A program made the translations under genes and the position numbers. The notes under the pieces are model-generated. The model did not search any database and had not been told where the DNA came from. It saw only the letters and a list, made by a program, of their open reading frames with translations. This document shows, one piece after another, positions 1 to 14,000 of a DNA stretch of 64,000 nucleotides (position 1 is its first letter; each line of letters starts with the position of its first letter). This DNA comes from Allolobophora icterica (Eukaryota; Annelida; Clitellata; Crassiclitellata; Lumbricidae), in the NCBI GenBank assembly GCA_963556255.1, contig OY744612.1:21603532-21667531 (forward strand), given 5' to 3'.

Positions 1-133
1 GTCACAGTTCACTGTACAGTTATCGAGGTTATTATAATTTGAAATTGCTCCCAGAAGTGAATATCATTCAGTCGGAAGATCAGACGTATTTATCTATTTA
101 AAATGCTAAATAAATCTTCCATATTCGTTATAG

Positions 134-799
134 GAAATACCTTATGACTCTCGTCAAAGTGCATCTCTTCTAGAGGTAGCAGAAAGAAACTCAGCGACAG
201 ATCAGGTGAGATACATCAGTTGTAGCTGCGTCATTTTTACCACTTTCAGTTTATATAGCGAAGACCCAAAAAGTGCATATGATGTATTGGTTAGTTTGGC
301 TTGTAGAATATGTAGCACATAATTAAATAGAAGCATTGATTTGACTTTTTGATCAGTTTGAAATAGTTTTTCTCGTTGTGTCGTGTTATGCCAACTTAAA
401 TTTGACTCTTCAGTAGCAAATTGCGTCCCCTCTAGAGCAACTGACACTACTTGGCCAACATAAACTCGTTATGGAATCTTAAGACAATGATTTGAACTCA
501 ATCGAATGTAATCAACGTACGTTCTGTAGTTTCAAAAACTTGAATTCTGTCATACTCATTTGATCCATTGTCTTTTGAAGGCTGAAGCCTGGGATTTGCT
601 GGCCAAACACGCAACCGAATACTGCCAACTTCTGCTCAATAGACGACTAGAGACGCCAAGCGAGCAGAGACATAGTCGACAGGGAGAGTGCCTGTGTCAA
701 TTTGTAGAAAGTATTCTTGTGTCCGGTGAATCTTCATGCTGCGACTGCATCTTTGGCGCTAGAAGTCGCCATCCATGGAGACGCTACTGCTTATTCTAG
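134..799 (+). CDS. Gene 1 of the array: 3' end of a TIR-TMEM268-like gene (last two exons only)
   Basis: Two exons are visible: 134-205 (24 codons, acceptor TATAG, donor GTGAG) and 581-799 (72 codons plus TAG). Both match exons 8 and 9 of the three fuller genes downstream in length, phase 0 and sequence. Exon 8 carries the SASLLE motif, like the APLL segment I know from TMEM268. Exon 9 begins AEAWDLLAKHATEYCQLLL and contains CLCQF followed by SCCDC, the Cys-rich C-terminal signature of the family. Upstream exons, including the TIR exon, would lie before base 1. The reading frame is intact, so this is probably the end of a real gene rather than a relic. The family assignment rests on remembered TMEM268 sequence and on the paralogues in this window. 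Confidence 0.75.
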
Positions 800-928
800 T
801 TCCTTTGTTGCGATTAATTACTAAATTGTTGTATGTAGCTTTCCAGACTTACATCATACTGTACTAAACGTCACTCTAAAAATATGCTAGGCCTATGTAA
901 AATTGTTTGATAACAATAATTATCTCTA

Positions 929-1300
929 ACTTTAGCGCATAGGCACATGGATGACTTTCTTTATGTAGACAGTAGACTTCCTGACTGTATATAGTCATTG
1001 AACTAATTGCCTTTATTTACAAAATGAACTGCTACTTTATGTTTTTCAAAGTTAGTCACTTTACCACATTTTAAAAGGTAATACTTTGTTCATATGCGCT
1101 GTTCACAATACGCTTTTCAGATACATATTTTTGTCGTGTAGTTATTTGGCTATATATATAGGCTACAAGTTTTCCATATGCGTCCATAAGGCTGTATATG
1201 AAGCAGCGCCGATTAAACAGCTAGACTAATATAGCATTGCAAGGCAACCTTCCTCAGCCACTCTAACTGCCGTGGACCTGGCTGAGGAAGCAACGTTCTT
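929..1300. repeat. Segmental repeat downstream of gene 1
   Basis: Sequence after the gene 1 stop (a segment with GACAGTAGACTTCCTGAC followed by an ATTTACAAAATGA stretch) recurs after the gene 2 stop (32575-32710 and about 32908-33210). A more diverged copy lies in gene 2 intron 6 just before exon 7 (29002-29190). It therefore belongs to the duplicated unit of the array, not to a high-copy transposon as far as this window shows. No ORF is seen. Confidence 0.6.
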
Positions 1301-1427
1301 TGCTCTTTAGCTCCTTATTGTATCACGTCATATATTTTTGATGCAGGAAGTGAAAACATTTCCTATGCAGTCAATGATAATCGAGTTTACATTGTTAAGT
1401 AGATGTGACAATCAGATGGGATACAAC

Positions 1428-3660
1428 TGGGAGATCCAGAAGGGATGGTGTCCTCTGAGCAGGACCCCCGGTGGTATCGTAAGAGTCAAAATCATGACGA
1501 AGCAGGTAGAATTCGCGATGGCTTTCAAGAAATCAGTCTCCATAAATCTAAAATAACAAGATCATATAAGTATTCATTAAACACGGTATAAGCATCGGGT
1601 TCAGCTTAACTAATAGAAAGAAAACCAGTGAGAAGACAACAGTGGAGAGAGAAGAAGAAAAGAGTACCGGAGAAGTGACCTGGGAGATCCACAATGCATT
1701 TATATTACTATACCAATAACTATGTTCGTTATGATCTTTTAACAGAAGTCAAGGTAAAAAGATTGCGCATCTCACGGGGTAGCTTATTCCAGATAACAGG
1801 GCCCGTGTACTTGATCGAGTGCTTTCTGTGGTCGGTGCGGATACTGGACGAGCGGAGGGTGTCCTTGGCCCTATAGTATTATGACTGTGCACATTATTGG
1901 TGAAGGTAAAGTAGTAGTCGGAAGGGAATTATGAAAAAATCGATACATAAATACCCCAATCTGCAGTTGTTTAATCTGTTCAATGTTTAAAATTCTCATT
2001 TGCCTAAATAAAGTGGAAAGTGGGGGCATTAAACTTGGTTTTTAGTAATTATTTCAATTTAATCAATCTGTTAAATCTAGGTGGATATGTTGATGCCTAG
2101 TCTAGATTACAATACTCCAAATATGGATGAATGAAAGTGTAATATAGATTAGTTAATATGTGATATGGGAGCAGATAAGAAATCATACGCATAATGCCCA
2201 CGTTCTTGCAATCTTAGTTAAAATATTACTAATGTGAACATTCCAGGTAAGATGTTAATCACCTTGAACGCCCAAGATTTAGCAGATTTAACTTGTGATA
2301 TAGTTGAATTATCGATGTAGAGTGAGTAACTTTGATGTGTGATCGAAACAGTACAAAATTTGTTTTGAGTAAGTTAAGTGAAAGTCGATTAGCCCTAAAC
2401 CAATCAGCTATAAATGTTAATTGTTGATTCGCAATCTTGAATGAGTCCTCAATCGATCTGTGGGATAGGAAGATGTTAGTGTCATCGGCAAATAATATGA
2501 GGCTTAGTATTGAGAAGGCTTTAGGAAGGTCATTAATATAAATTATAAATAACAGAGGTCTTTGATTTGAGCTCTGAGGGACACCATGTTTTATTATTTA
2601 GAATTTAGAAGTGGCACCATTGCCACTGACACATTGGAGTCTCCGATCAAGGTATTTCTGGAACCATTTTAGTTGAGTACCTCTTATCCAATATTTTTCT
2701 AGTTTATAAAGAAGAATAGAATGATCCACCGTGTCAAATGCCTCGGCTTGGTCAATGAATAGGCCCTATTCCTAGCGAGAATTCTTTGTTATCAATAGCC
2801 TGTGTGATTTTCTCTTGTAAATTGAACAGTGACATAGCAGTGGAATGACCAGATTGGAAGCCATGTTGTAGGGAAAAAGAAAGTTATTTTGATTTATATG
2901 GTTGTAGAGTCTTACATACATTAATTTTCAAGGAGCTTAGCAAAATAAGGGGGAATTGATGTAGGGCGATAGTTTGAGGCTTCGGCGCGATTGCCCTGTT
3001 TGTGTCTAGGTATAATCTTGGCTATGTTTAGCGCTGAAGGTACAATTCCATTCTCAAAGGATGTGTTAAAAATGCTGGCCAAGTGTGAGGCTAATAGATT
3101 CAGATAGGGGTTAATAAGACACAGGTCAATATCATCAGGTCCCGAGCTATGAGTGATGCACACAGCGAGTCCAATTTAAATAATTTCCTCTGGTAAGGTC
3201 GGAACTATAGCGCCAATGAATTAGGGGAGCCTTTATCCAGGTTGTATTGAAAAGTTTTAGAGCCAGGAGAAATTTTTCTGCTAATGACTGTCCTACATTC
3301 ATAAAAAGTCATTAAATTTGTAAGCGATAAGGTTTGGGTCAGTGACCATTACATCATTAATTAATAAGTAGGCCATCAATCTTACTTTCCTCTATTCTGA
3401 ATTTAATTATCGATCTAATTATGCTGCATGTTTTTTTAAAGTTTTGATTGTATTTTGCAAACTCTTTCTCATAGTAGTACTGCAGTACTGCTCAGCTTTT
3501 ATACGTGTTTTAAATTTGTTGCGATATTTTGTAAATTTGGCTTTATTCTCATTGGAAGGATTTTTTAGGTAATTTATATACAACTTTGTTTTCTTTTTTA
3601 CAGGAGTTTTATAAACCAGCCGTCATCCATGGTTGCTTCAAGTTAGCATCGTTCCTCCCA
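1428..3660 (-). pseudogene. Decayed CR1/L2-like LINE (reverse transcriptase remnant)
   Basis: Read on the minus strand, 3660 down to about 2080 gives broken stretches of a non-LTR reverse transcriptase in the expected order. First comes the charged linker before RT (KNPSNENKAKFTKYRNKF), then the first RT block (SNYRPTSIPPYFAKLLEN), then AFDTVDHSILL, then the catalytic block LFADDTN. Frames are interrupted by several stops and shifts, so it is dead. Near 1428-1465 a stretch resembling 39565-39605 (GAAGGGATGGTGTCC) marks the probable 3' untranslated end of the same LINE family. The exact ends are uncertain, and 1480-2080 shows no recognisable coding. Confidence 0.7.
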
Positions 3661-4616
3661 GACCAGTTACTCATTGTAAAAGCCTGTTCGTAAGACGCTG
3701 ATCCGATATGCCACTAATGATTATTGATGAGTCCAAAGTCCTTCAATGTTGCTGAACTGGGTCGAATAGTTAACTTCAGTGCTTGCTAGCTCCCACAAAT
3801 TAGGATAAAGCCCTAGGGGTAAAGGTATAGAGGTTTCTTACTGGTTTAACAAAACATACTGGCTCCTTTAATAGTGGATTCAGCGTTTGCTAATAGACTA
3901 TTCAGGTATAACACTTATTATTTTATTTCGACAAAATATATCGTATAACTGTGAATTCATATATAAATAAATCCTATGAAGAAAGTGCGCCATCAGTAAG
4001 CACAACCTTTAAATTTGGGATTTCTATACCAAAAGAACTACGCCTAAAAAGACACACACACATGTGCATGAGAGCACTGCAGCAAGCGATTAGGCCCTTA
4101 TTACCCATTACCCATACGCCAATCACATGTAAATGACTCCAATAGGTGTCTTTCAAAACAATACAATTAATTTCGCATAATCATGCAAACATAATTGCAT
4201 AGAGCCTAGGCCTATGTGTCTGGCTGTGCATAGGCCTACTTATGATCCGGACCTTACTCGCTGTTCATTGTCCTTTATTTATGTATACCACTCTACATTT
4301 CTGTGAACTTCTTGTTCTGTCACACGATAAGCGCAGCCGGTGGAGATTTGATGCATTTATATATAGCGCATGTTTACAACTTTCTAAGCGGATATTGCAG
4401 CTGTCGAAAATTAACAGCCTTTAATTTCAACATAGGTACAGGAACGTTTGCCCCTCGACCTTCTAATAACCATGTCATAGAACAATCCTTTACAGTTTAT
4501 TACTCAAGTGTATTCCAGCTGTTTAGTTGACGGGTCTAGCTATCGAACTTTGGTGAACAAGCGCAGACAAGAAAGCCAAAGTAATCTCAGTCAGGTATTA
4601 GTTGACGTTTTGCAAT
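3661..4616. other. Intergenic stretch upstream of gene 2
   Basis: About 950 bp with no ORF resembling a gene, no clear repeat and no obvious TATA/initiator pair that I can defend. It must hold the gene 2 promoter and 5' UTR if the ATG at 4617 is the true start. Confidence 0.4.
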
Positions 4617-5082
4617 ATGAACGAAGTTCGAATTGACGCTGGAAACGTTTGTGGAAAAACGGACGATCGTTTTCTTCCACCTGGAAAACTCTACCACGTA
4701 TTCTTTTCTTATTGCTATGAAGACCAAGATTGGGTGAAGGAAATGGTGGATAGACTGGAATCTCCGGAGTATGGCTTCAAGTGTTGTTATGCGGACAGAG
4801 ACTTTGAACTTGGGATTCCAGTGTTTCAGAACATAGCGAAGTGCATCCATGCCAGTAAGAGAACGGTCATCGTGATGTCTCCGGAGTTTCTCCAAAGTCC
4901 TTGGTGCAGGTACGAAACACGAATAACACTGGAACTGGACTTGGATACGAGACAACGTCTACTCATTCCAGTTATGCTCCGAAATTGCATGGTTCCAGAC
5001 TACATCGGGAGACTGACTTACATGGAAGTGCAGAATGAACATTTCTGGGAACGATTTGTGACAGCAATTATTGCAGACGACG
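4617..5082 (+). CDS. Gene 2 exon 1: TIR domain
   Basis: A Toll/interleukin-1 receptor fold exon of 155 codons plus one base. Box 1 is YHVFFSYCYEDQDWV. The BB-loop region is CCYADRDFELGIPVFQNI, and the alpha-C region VIVMSPEFLQSPWCRYE carries the Glu four residues after Trp (W96, E100). TLRs, plant TIRs and SARM1 also have a Glu there, and it is the NAD-cleaving residue in the enzymatic members. The Pro usual in TLR BB loops (RDFxPG) is Leu here. Only 20 residues precede the domain and there is no signal peptide, so the TIR should be cytosolic. The donor is GTGAGT. If intron 1 were retained, the frame would continue to a stop at 5178-5180, giving a TIR-only protein. Confidence 0.9.
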
Positions 5083-8000
5083 GTGAGTACATTTCCAACA
5101 GATCACGTGATGTAGTTTGTGCCATGCATGAGAATGAGCAGAACGGTTCCAGCGATCATTTCTTTTTGAAGCAAGAATGATGCACACCATATTCACAACA
5201 ATCCAAGGAAAGTACTTACTTATCAATTAGTTCTTATTACATACCTGTGCATCGAGCAACGCAGAGTCTCCATCCGTCTCTGTCCATGGCTTCATTCCAC
5301 GACATCCCAATCACCACTAGTCGTCTCTAATGGTCTCCGGCCAATTTTTCTGTATTCTAACACTCTTATTTCCCTCAGGAATCCAAGTCATCACTAATAA
5401 AGTACTAACTACAGCTAAAACGAAGCCAAGTAGCAAAAACGAACGAGATTACTCAAGTTCGCTATCTAAACTAGAAGAAAATACAAGAGACTATTGCGCA
5501 CTTTTACATTTTCTATCACTCCTCATTCTATTAGGGCCTACATTAAATGCCAAATTCTGCCGTCATATCTCTTGTAACAAAACAAAGGCTGGATATAGGA
5601 AGATATTTGAACGGTCGCCCACGTTTGGGTGCAGTAACACCAGTTAGACGACAGAAATCGATCATCTGAGGATGTAAAGTGAAACCATTAAGAATAGCAC
5701 GGAAAGCGATAGTGATGATTATCATGGCTTATTTTAGATGGAAAACATCCGGATGGTAAACTTAGAACAAGTGGAGGCATGCGATCAACACAGCGGGCAT
5801 TCAGCCCCCAGCCTTATGAAGGATTTAGTTTTGTTGTAGTTTATTTTCTATTATTGAATTCTTTGAATTAAACTGCAATTATTAGTAATTAAAGTCGACA
5901 TGTAACTATAAAAATCCTAACTTTATTCTTGGCAGGTATAAGGCCCTAAAGTCAAAATTGCTTTGCTTGGTAGCAACGACGAGGATGGTAAGCTGGCTAC
6001 AGACCAGAAATCATGAGTCTATGGGCTAAATGTTGATAATTATGTCAATTACAGATTCACCGAGTTTAATGGTACAACCACCTATCGGTAGTCCGGAATT
6101 CATGGCATGCATGCCATTCCAGTACAACCCATGTATGTAATATTCTTCTTCACGTTTTGAAGTCGTTATATCACTTCATCTCAATGGTCGCCCACTGATT
6201 CGGTTAATCAGAATGAAATTAATACTGCGACTCTGTAGGTAGGCCTATATCATATCCACAACCGTTACGTCATGATGGTATTCTAACCGTGCACACATTC
6301 CTGGCCCGTTTTACCGTCATAACCACTATTTAAGAATTTTAGCGGACAACTCTCATCACATAAGATTTCTTTTCTGTATCGATGATTTATAAAGAAACAA
6401 AGGTGCTTTGTTATGCGATTCAAAGACTTCCACAACACGGATGAAGTCGTTGAAGTGACAATCTACAAAGGACGCGACTTCCCTTCAGGAGATCAACCTG
6501 AAGTTTTGCCAAATGAATTGATGTGCAACGGACTACAGGTAGGACTCGAATTTCTCATGATATAAATAAAAAGTAGACCTCAACGTTGATAACCTCAGAA
6601 CTAAGGAAACTGTATGGGATGGCGAAGGTCAAATGATATATGCATTCTGATCCCTTTTACCATAAAGTGTGATATAGTACATATATGTAATGTACGTTTA
6701 AGAATTTTAATATAAATGTTCTTAATGAAGAAACAATTAAGACGCACTAATGGTGTATATGAATTTGCGCCTCATTATGCTGATCACAACAATTTTCCAC
6801 TCAGTTTTGTCAAAGAGCTTAAGATGATTGCCCAGGTTTTGCCTATTACACCGTGCAATGCTGTTAATAAGAACACGTGAAGTATTAGGACTAGCTCGAA
6901 CACAGCTAAGAATAAACCAGCCATAGTACCGGTACTCTAACGTTATGTTGAACGTAATTAATTGCTTAGGAATAAACAATAAACCATGTGGAATTTACAA
7001 TTGCGACGAAAAATTTGTGTCAGACTTGTTCCTAACACATGTGAAGTTGTGCGAAAAGAAAGAAGAAAAGTCTAACAAGTGATGAGCGCAAAGTTATCAC
7101 GTCAGTTTAGCAATGCTACAATGCCTCAGGATATCATGTACCGAACTTGAATGTTTACAAAGGAAAAGATGGCTTTAAGAATGATATTTTGTGCTGGCAT
7201 TCGGATTGTAATGTCAGACACCAGCAGCATGAATAAGAATGTGTTCCAGATGTTGCAGGATCATATCAAGAAGAACCTGCAGGAGTCATATTTCCTCAAC
7301 TTTTCTTATCCTTCATGGACATGGATCCCAAACCGAAGCAATTCATGATCTGAATAAAGCAGAGACACACAACATCATCCATATTTGTCCACCACCTCAT
7401 GCGACACATTGAACCCAACCACTCAACCATAGCGCCTTTAAAGCGCTTAGGTCTAGCTCGAGTGTCACTGATTCATGCGTGATAACATGGTGCGGGCAGA
7501 TGGCTGAATGGTAACACTCTGGCACAGAGATCAGAGGGACGTGGGTTCGATACCCGGTAGCCCCACAAGATCGACTCAGCCTTCCATTCCCTAGGTGGCA
7601 GCGGTTTAATGAGCATTAGGACAGATGGGTGCCTTGCAGGCTGCCATACAGTTTTAAATTCGAATCCTGTTAGACTTGTTATCTGTTACTGCTATATCAT
7701 GTAATCTTACTGCGTACATGTCAGTTTGAGTTAATAAACGAAAACATTATTTTTATTAATAATGGTAAGGCGATCATCAGATACAACTTCTGAAAGTAGT
7801 TGTGTGCTGCATATCCTAAAACAGAGCCCTCATGAATGCTGACAGTTTTCCATGCGACGGGCATTTATCCTTTGGATCATGTATTCGCTCGCATTTCCAC
7901 TGCAGATCGTTAATTCTACCCAGTAGCACACGACCTTTCCGGTGATGCAGCCAGCAGCTGCTGTGATGACCGATGACGGACGCATTCTCAGTATGATGGT

Positions 8001-11000
8001 CGGGTTCAGTCAATTGACATGATCAGTGGTGAGCAAATACAGTCTGATGAACCCAATCAGTCAGTTGAAATTAACCAGGTCAAACAGATTCAGTCTGATC
8101 ATTGGTGAAATGAATTTTGATGTACCGTTTCAATTTACCGGTGCAACAGACAATGGACAACCGCAGTCTTGTGACAAAATCATTGAGTTGGAGTGACCGA
8201 AGATGATCGGAATGCACCAGAAGGTGAACTTCATCCCATTAGAATCAACAGACTCAAGGTATTGATGCCTAGGAAGGTTTTTGTTACAGCAAGAAAGTAC
8301 AAAAGCCGTGCCCACGAGTTTTCGTGTCATGACATCACAAAAGCGAATAAAGGATTTAGAAGAAAAGATGCGCTTGTCAGCTGCGTATAGAAGGAACAGA
8401 ATGTTGAACATCCGTACAGAGACACGGAAGAAAATAAAAAGAGAATTAGGCTTTATTCTGGTTCTAGAACAAGAATAAAAAAGGAGAAGAATTGATCTGA
8501 CGAGAGAATGAACCAAGAAGCCGAAATCATTGGCTCTCCGAAGAAAAGTTTGAAGAAAAAGACAAGCACCCTGTTGGATAATTCAAGTAAGGCTGACGTG
8601 GTGTGCTGTGTAGTATACGTAGCCTATAGAAAATGACTCAACTGAAGACTGAATTGTCTGGATCAAATGTCAGTATAACGGTTCCGGGTGTGACGGCTTC
8701 ATGTGGCGTTATGTTCGGAAAGCCCAATTCACAATCAGGACTCGTTCATGTGACAGCAAAGACTTATCGGCCTATTATGGTTACTGTGGCGGATTTCAAT
8801 CTCCTTCTCGCCGGGGTATATCTCTCTATATACCGTATACTCCCAAGGCCAGCCGAGTGGTTAAGAAGGCCCTGGACGTGTACGCGTAGATAAGGCCTCC
8901 GATGTCGTCGAAGGACTTACGAGTTTCCTTACAACCGATCGACTCAACAAATGACAAGACGAATGACGATTGAAGACTTGTATTATAAGATCCAAATGAT
9001 CACGAAATTCACAATAATTCGGTATTTCCAGAGAATCACAAAACCATAACACTTCTCGTGTGAAACAAACAATCTTTTCGTGTACAGAATTATTGGCAGT
9101 AATTACATCGATGCCTCACAAAGAGAACGTCTCACCCTGCGCTATCGAGAACCCCTTCTTTCTTCTCGAAATCCCCAGCATCCGACAAGGGCTTCGCCAC
9201 TATAGTCCCCGGCAGTCTTCTCTCTCGATTCAAAGCACGAGGCCCCTTTTATATGGTTTCCGAGGCCTCACTGAGGCACTGGGCCTCACTGGGGCATCAG
9301 TCCCCGGGCACTGGGCCTTCCCGCGCATCAGTCCCCGGGCACTGAGCCTTCCCGCGCATCAGTCCCCGGGCACTGGGCCTCACTGGGGCATCAAACTGGG
9401 CCTCACAAGGCCTCACAGCACCCATTGACCTTCCCTGAGGTCCACAGCACCCAACCAACCTTACCACAACTTCTATAGCGCCCAATAATGAAAGTCGCTC
9501 CATCCTGGTCCGTTACACTCTCCGGGGGCCAGGGTGAGAGGGTGTCCCCACCCTCTGAGACAATTTACTGTGAAGGTTCCAATTAAATCATCACTCAAGA
9601 GAAAACATTCTCGTCACTAAAGGCAACCTCGAAAGCAGTTTCAAACTATCACGTAAAACTAAAAATCATTAGCAATTACTATCAGTCAATACAATTGCAC
9701 TCTGCAACCTAAAGAGAAACACTAGGCTGAAGGCATAACATAAAGTTCCGAGGCACTAAGGCCCAAAGTACTAAGGTCTCGGGCCCTAAGGCCCCTCCGA
9801 GGCAATCTACTGCAAGTGTCCCAATCAGTAGTCACCCAAAAGAAAACATCCTCATCTCGCAATGCAACACTAAAAGAAAACAGCCTCAAACCATCCCTGA
9901 ATGCAATACAATCCAGAACCACTTCGTTTACTATCAGTAAATACAATCACCAATCGTTAATCACGTTAGCCTAATACACACAAAAGAAAATCTATGTCTT
10001 TTATGCTCCAGACGTAAGGCATAAAGCCCCGAGGCACTAGGACCAATGGGCCCTCCCGGGCACTGGGCCTCACTGGGCACTAGGACCCCGCGAGGCATTA
10101 GGACCTCGCTGGGCACTAGAACCTCATGCGACAAGACCTTGAACACTAAAGCCCAGGCACTAAGGTCTCGGGCCATAACTAAGGCCCCACAGAGGCACTA
10201 GGCCCCATGCGTACGGCCTCAATCACTGAACAATAGCATTTTGTTTCAATAATTAAACAGCACCCAATTTTAAATTTCTAACTTTAGCCACACAATAAAA
10301 CTTACGCTGCTAATTCAAATCCGTTAATTATTCCGGTCCTACTAAATTAATCAATAACCAACAATATCAATAAACAACAACATCTAACACCAAATTTCTA
10401 ACTTTGACCACACAATAAAACTTACTCGGTTAATTCAAAACCGTTAATTGCTACGACTCTCTTACGTCATAACCCAAACGATAATTAAGCCATTGCATTT
10501 ATATAGCGCATAAGTATTAACTTCTCGTGCACACGGTAACTTAAAAGAAATCTATCAAACTACAGCTAAATTAACTCTTAAAAAGATGAACACCAATTGT
10601 AAGGGCACCAAATGCCCTTAAAACAACAGTTTAAGAATGAATAATCTTCAAAGGCATCGGGACACGACATGTTTAACCCACAGAGATCAACCTCATCCAC
10701 ACCATAGAAAAATAGTGATGACAACTCTAGCTCGGCCAAATCCGGCGACAGAGGCGGTTCCATAGCCTCATCAGCACACTCCAAAAATAATTCTAATTCG
10801 CTCGTATCAATTTCTTCCTCCATTAAAGCCATTAAATCGATTTCGTCATGGTCTTCGAGATGGAGCAATGCTTCTACCACCCCGGTGCAATCAATCTCCT
10901 CGATCATTGTGCATCACTACATGAACAAAGAAATTACAAAATTATGCTTCACTTCAGCAAAACTAAATTACACACATTTTAAAAGCAATAACAGAGCTTT

Positions 11001-14000
11001 GTTAGAAATTGCACTCTGTTCCAGCTTTCCATGCTAATTCGCTTGACAGCAACAGTATCCCAGTTGTCTGCACTTGGCGCACAGCTGCTGTCGATGGGCT
11101 CTCTTTTCCTTCAATGCGGGCGCATTCTCTCGCTTTGACGGAGGACACTGCTTATGCGGGTACACGGTGGCCCCACACGCAATACCATCTTGGCCAGTGT
11201 TGGCCCAGCTGTTGCCAGAAACCCACTTGCGTTGGCATCGGAGACATCTGTACTCCCCGAAACATCTTCGCGCTCCCTGGTATGGAGTAAGTGCTTCCTC
11301 CTGAGGTCGAGCCAGGGCACAGTCCCGTATGTGATGTCCACCTTGGTTGCACAGGTGACACCGGTACGAGCTCGGTAAATCGTTCCGAGATCTCCGAGCA
11401 ATTCTCCACTGGTTTAGCTGATCCATCACTTCCGTTACAATCTCATCTTGTGAATTCGGAGGTGGCATCGTACTTCCTAGGCTCTCAGAGTCCAGCGATA
11501 CAGGACTGTTTGCCGGAACCGGTGGGACCCGAGGCGATAGGTTGTCCGCCTCGCTCCCATACTTCACATTTTGTACCAACAGGTTCCGTCCGGTTGCATA
11601 ATCCCTTGGTCCCCGCATCTCACAACTGTTCGACAGTACCGGCACAGCAGCTGCTGCTCCGAAAGTGTTCGCCCGACCGTCCCAAAGAAAAGCTGCGGTC
11701 GCATTGTTTCTAACCGGCAGCCCGACGCTCTGACCAAGAATTGGCTGTCGGTACGTGAAGACCGGGTACATGGCGAGGAATTTATTTCATTCAACTAGAA
11801 CTCCTTCCTTGTTCAGCCTCCTGTAACACAGAAAAGTATCTGATCAGCATCGTCACAGCAGTTGCCAAACAGCTGCACTACAGAACATTACTTCGGATGT
11901 CCGGGCATAACCGCAAGGCCCGAGCCATCCAACGTCAACCTCTTTACTGACAATAACGTGCCGGCCGGCGAGTCTCTCGCCGAGGTCGGCCTCTATCCGT
12001 CTCTTCGCTCGTTGGTTGATCCAGCGGCGCCTCTTCTTCCCTCGATATCTCTTCGTCGAAACATAACTTTAATTTGTCGACGTGCACTGTAAACGGTCTG
12101 GAATTGGCCGTCTTCCGGATTATGTAGTTTACAGCTCCTCGCTGCTCCACCACAGTAAATGGCCCCGTGAACATACGGGTCCATTTCGGAGTGCGGCCTC
12201 GATGACGACGCGGTGTGAAGTAGAAGACGCGGTCGCCAGGTTTGAACCGCGCAGGGCGAACTCGTAGGTCGTAAGTATGACGGCGTCGTTCCGCCGTGAC
12301 TTTCAACTGTTCGCGGACAAGTCGATATGCAGTCTCCATTCGTTCAGCAAAGTCCCGAACATAGCTCACGTAGGTACCATCCGTGCGATCGGCATCCGGA
12401 GGTCGACCGTAGACAAGATCCACTGGTGCTCTTGCCTCGCGACCAAACATGAGGAAGTTCGGACTGAAGCCCGTCGTTTCATGCAGCGACGCCCGGTAGG
12501 CGGCCAGGACATGGGGTAAGACATCGTCCCAATCCCTTTGATGGCTGCATATAACCTTCCCCAACATGGCGTTTAAAGTTTTGTGAAACCTTTCGATCAT
12601 CCCATTTCCGCTTGGGTGGTAAGCAGAGGTTCTGACCTTATCGATGCCCAATATTTTACAGAGCTCCCGGAAAAGATTCCCATCAAAATTCGTTCCCTGG
12701 TCGGTAAGTATTTGCAACGGGGCCCCGTACCTCACAATTACATTTTCGACTAACGCTCTAGCCACCGATATCGCTTCCTGATTAGCCATGGGAATGGCCT
12801 CGACAAATTTAGTGAAATTGTCCATGACCGTTAAAATGTAAACATGACCCCGTCGGCTCCTTGGGTGAGGACCGGTAATGTCTAGGCTTAGTCGCTCAAA
12901 GGGTTCCCCACAAGGCAGTGGTTGCAGCGGGCCCTGCCGAGGAGGTTGTCCGCGGTGGTACTGGGCGCATTGTGAACAACGCCGACAAAAGCGTTTGGTC
13001 TCTTTAGACCAACCTACCCAGTATGCTCTACGTCGCACTTGCCATCTTGTGCGTCGGGTCCCCAAATGACCTCCCGTAATTCCCGTGTGAGCCAGCCTAA
13101 GGAACTCTTCGCGTCGGACCTTAGGCATTACTAACTGTTCCACATCGTCAGGCGTTCGGCGATATAAGACGCCTCCTAGCAAATACAACTGTTCACGCTG
13201 ATGCCAATACGTCTTGATAGCGGCATTCTCATACAAGATTTGTACAAGATCGGGAACCTGTCCACCTTCCTTCAGCCATGATCTCACTATTCCAAGGTCC
13301 GGGTCTTCCTCCTGTACCTTTTCTAATGACTCCGGGGGCCCAGGCTCATTCTCTGCTACACCAGGCCCCGTCACTTCAGTCACCGCGGCTACCTCACTCC
13401 AAGTCTCATAGCCGCATTGACGGCATGGCTTCCTGGAAAGCGCATCCGCGTTTCCATGTTGTCGACCCGGTCGGTGTATTATCTGAAATTCGAACTCAGC
13501 CAACCTTTCCAACCAACGCCCCTGTTGACCAATAGGCTCCGGAGTTCGCTGAAGCCATTGCAAGGCGGCGTGGTCCGTCCTTAACACAAATGGACGACCC
13601 AACAGGTATTGTCTATACAACTTCGTAAAGTGTACTATTGCAAGCAACTCCCTACGAGTAACGCAGTAATTTCTTTCTGCATTGGACAAAAGGCGACTGC
13701 CATAAGTTATTACCCTTTCCTCGCCTTCAATGCGTTGAGACAAAACCGCTCCCATGCCTAAGTCACATGCATCACAATCCAGCACGTAAATTCCTTCATC
13801 CCCAGGCAAAGCTAGAATTGGTGCGGTTGTCAAGGCGGTTTTCAACCGTTCAAATGCTTCCTGGCAGGTCAAATCCCATTCGAAGGCCCTACCCTTCTTT
13901 GTCAAAGCAAATAGCGGGGCCGCTATCATTGAAAAATCACGAATGAAGCGCCTGTAGTACGAGCACAACCCTACGAATGCTCGTACATCCCTCAACCATT

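Noticed and set aside
5083..5180. C-terminal extension of the gene 2 TIR as the normal protein
   Set aside because: The GTGAGT donor at 5083 matches the other genes, and the extension is absent in genes 3 and 4. Kept only as a possible intron-retention form.
7490..7562. Functional tRNA gene
   Set aside because: A and B boxes are present but the acceptor and anticodon stems do not pair properly, and a non-tRNA body follows; better explained as a SINE.
9060..9428. 122-codon ORF, repeated at 17016-17384
   Set aside because: It is the same LTR sequence twice. The frame is open because of GC-rich tandem units, and there is no recognisable protein.
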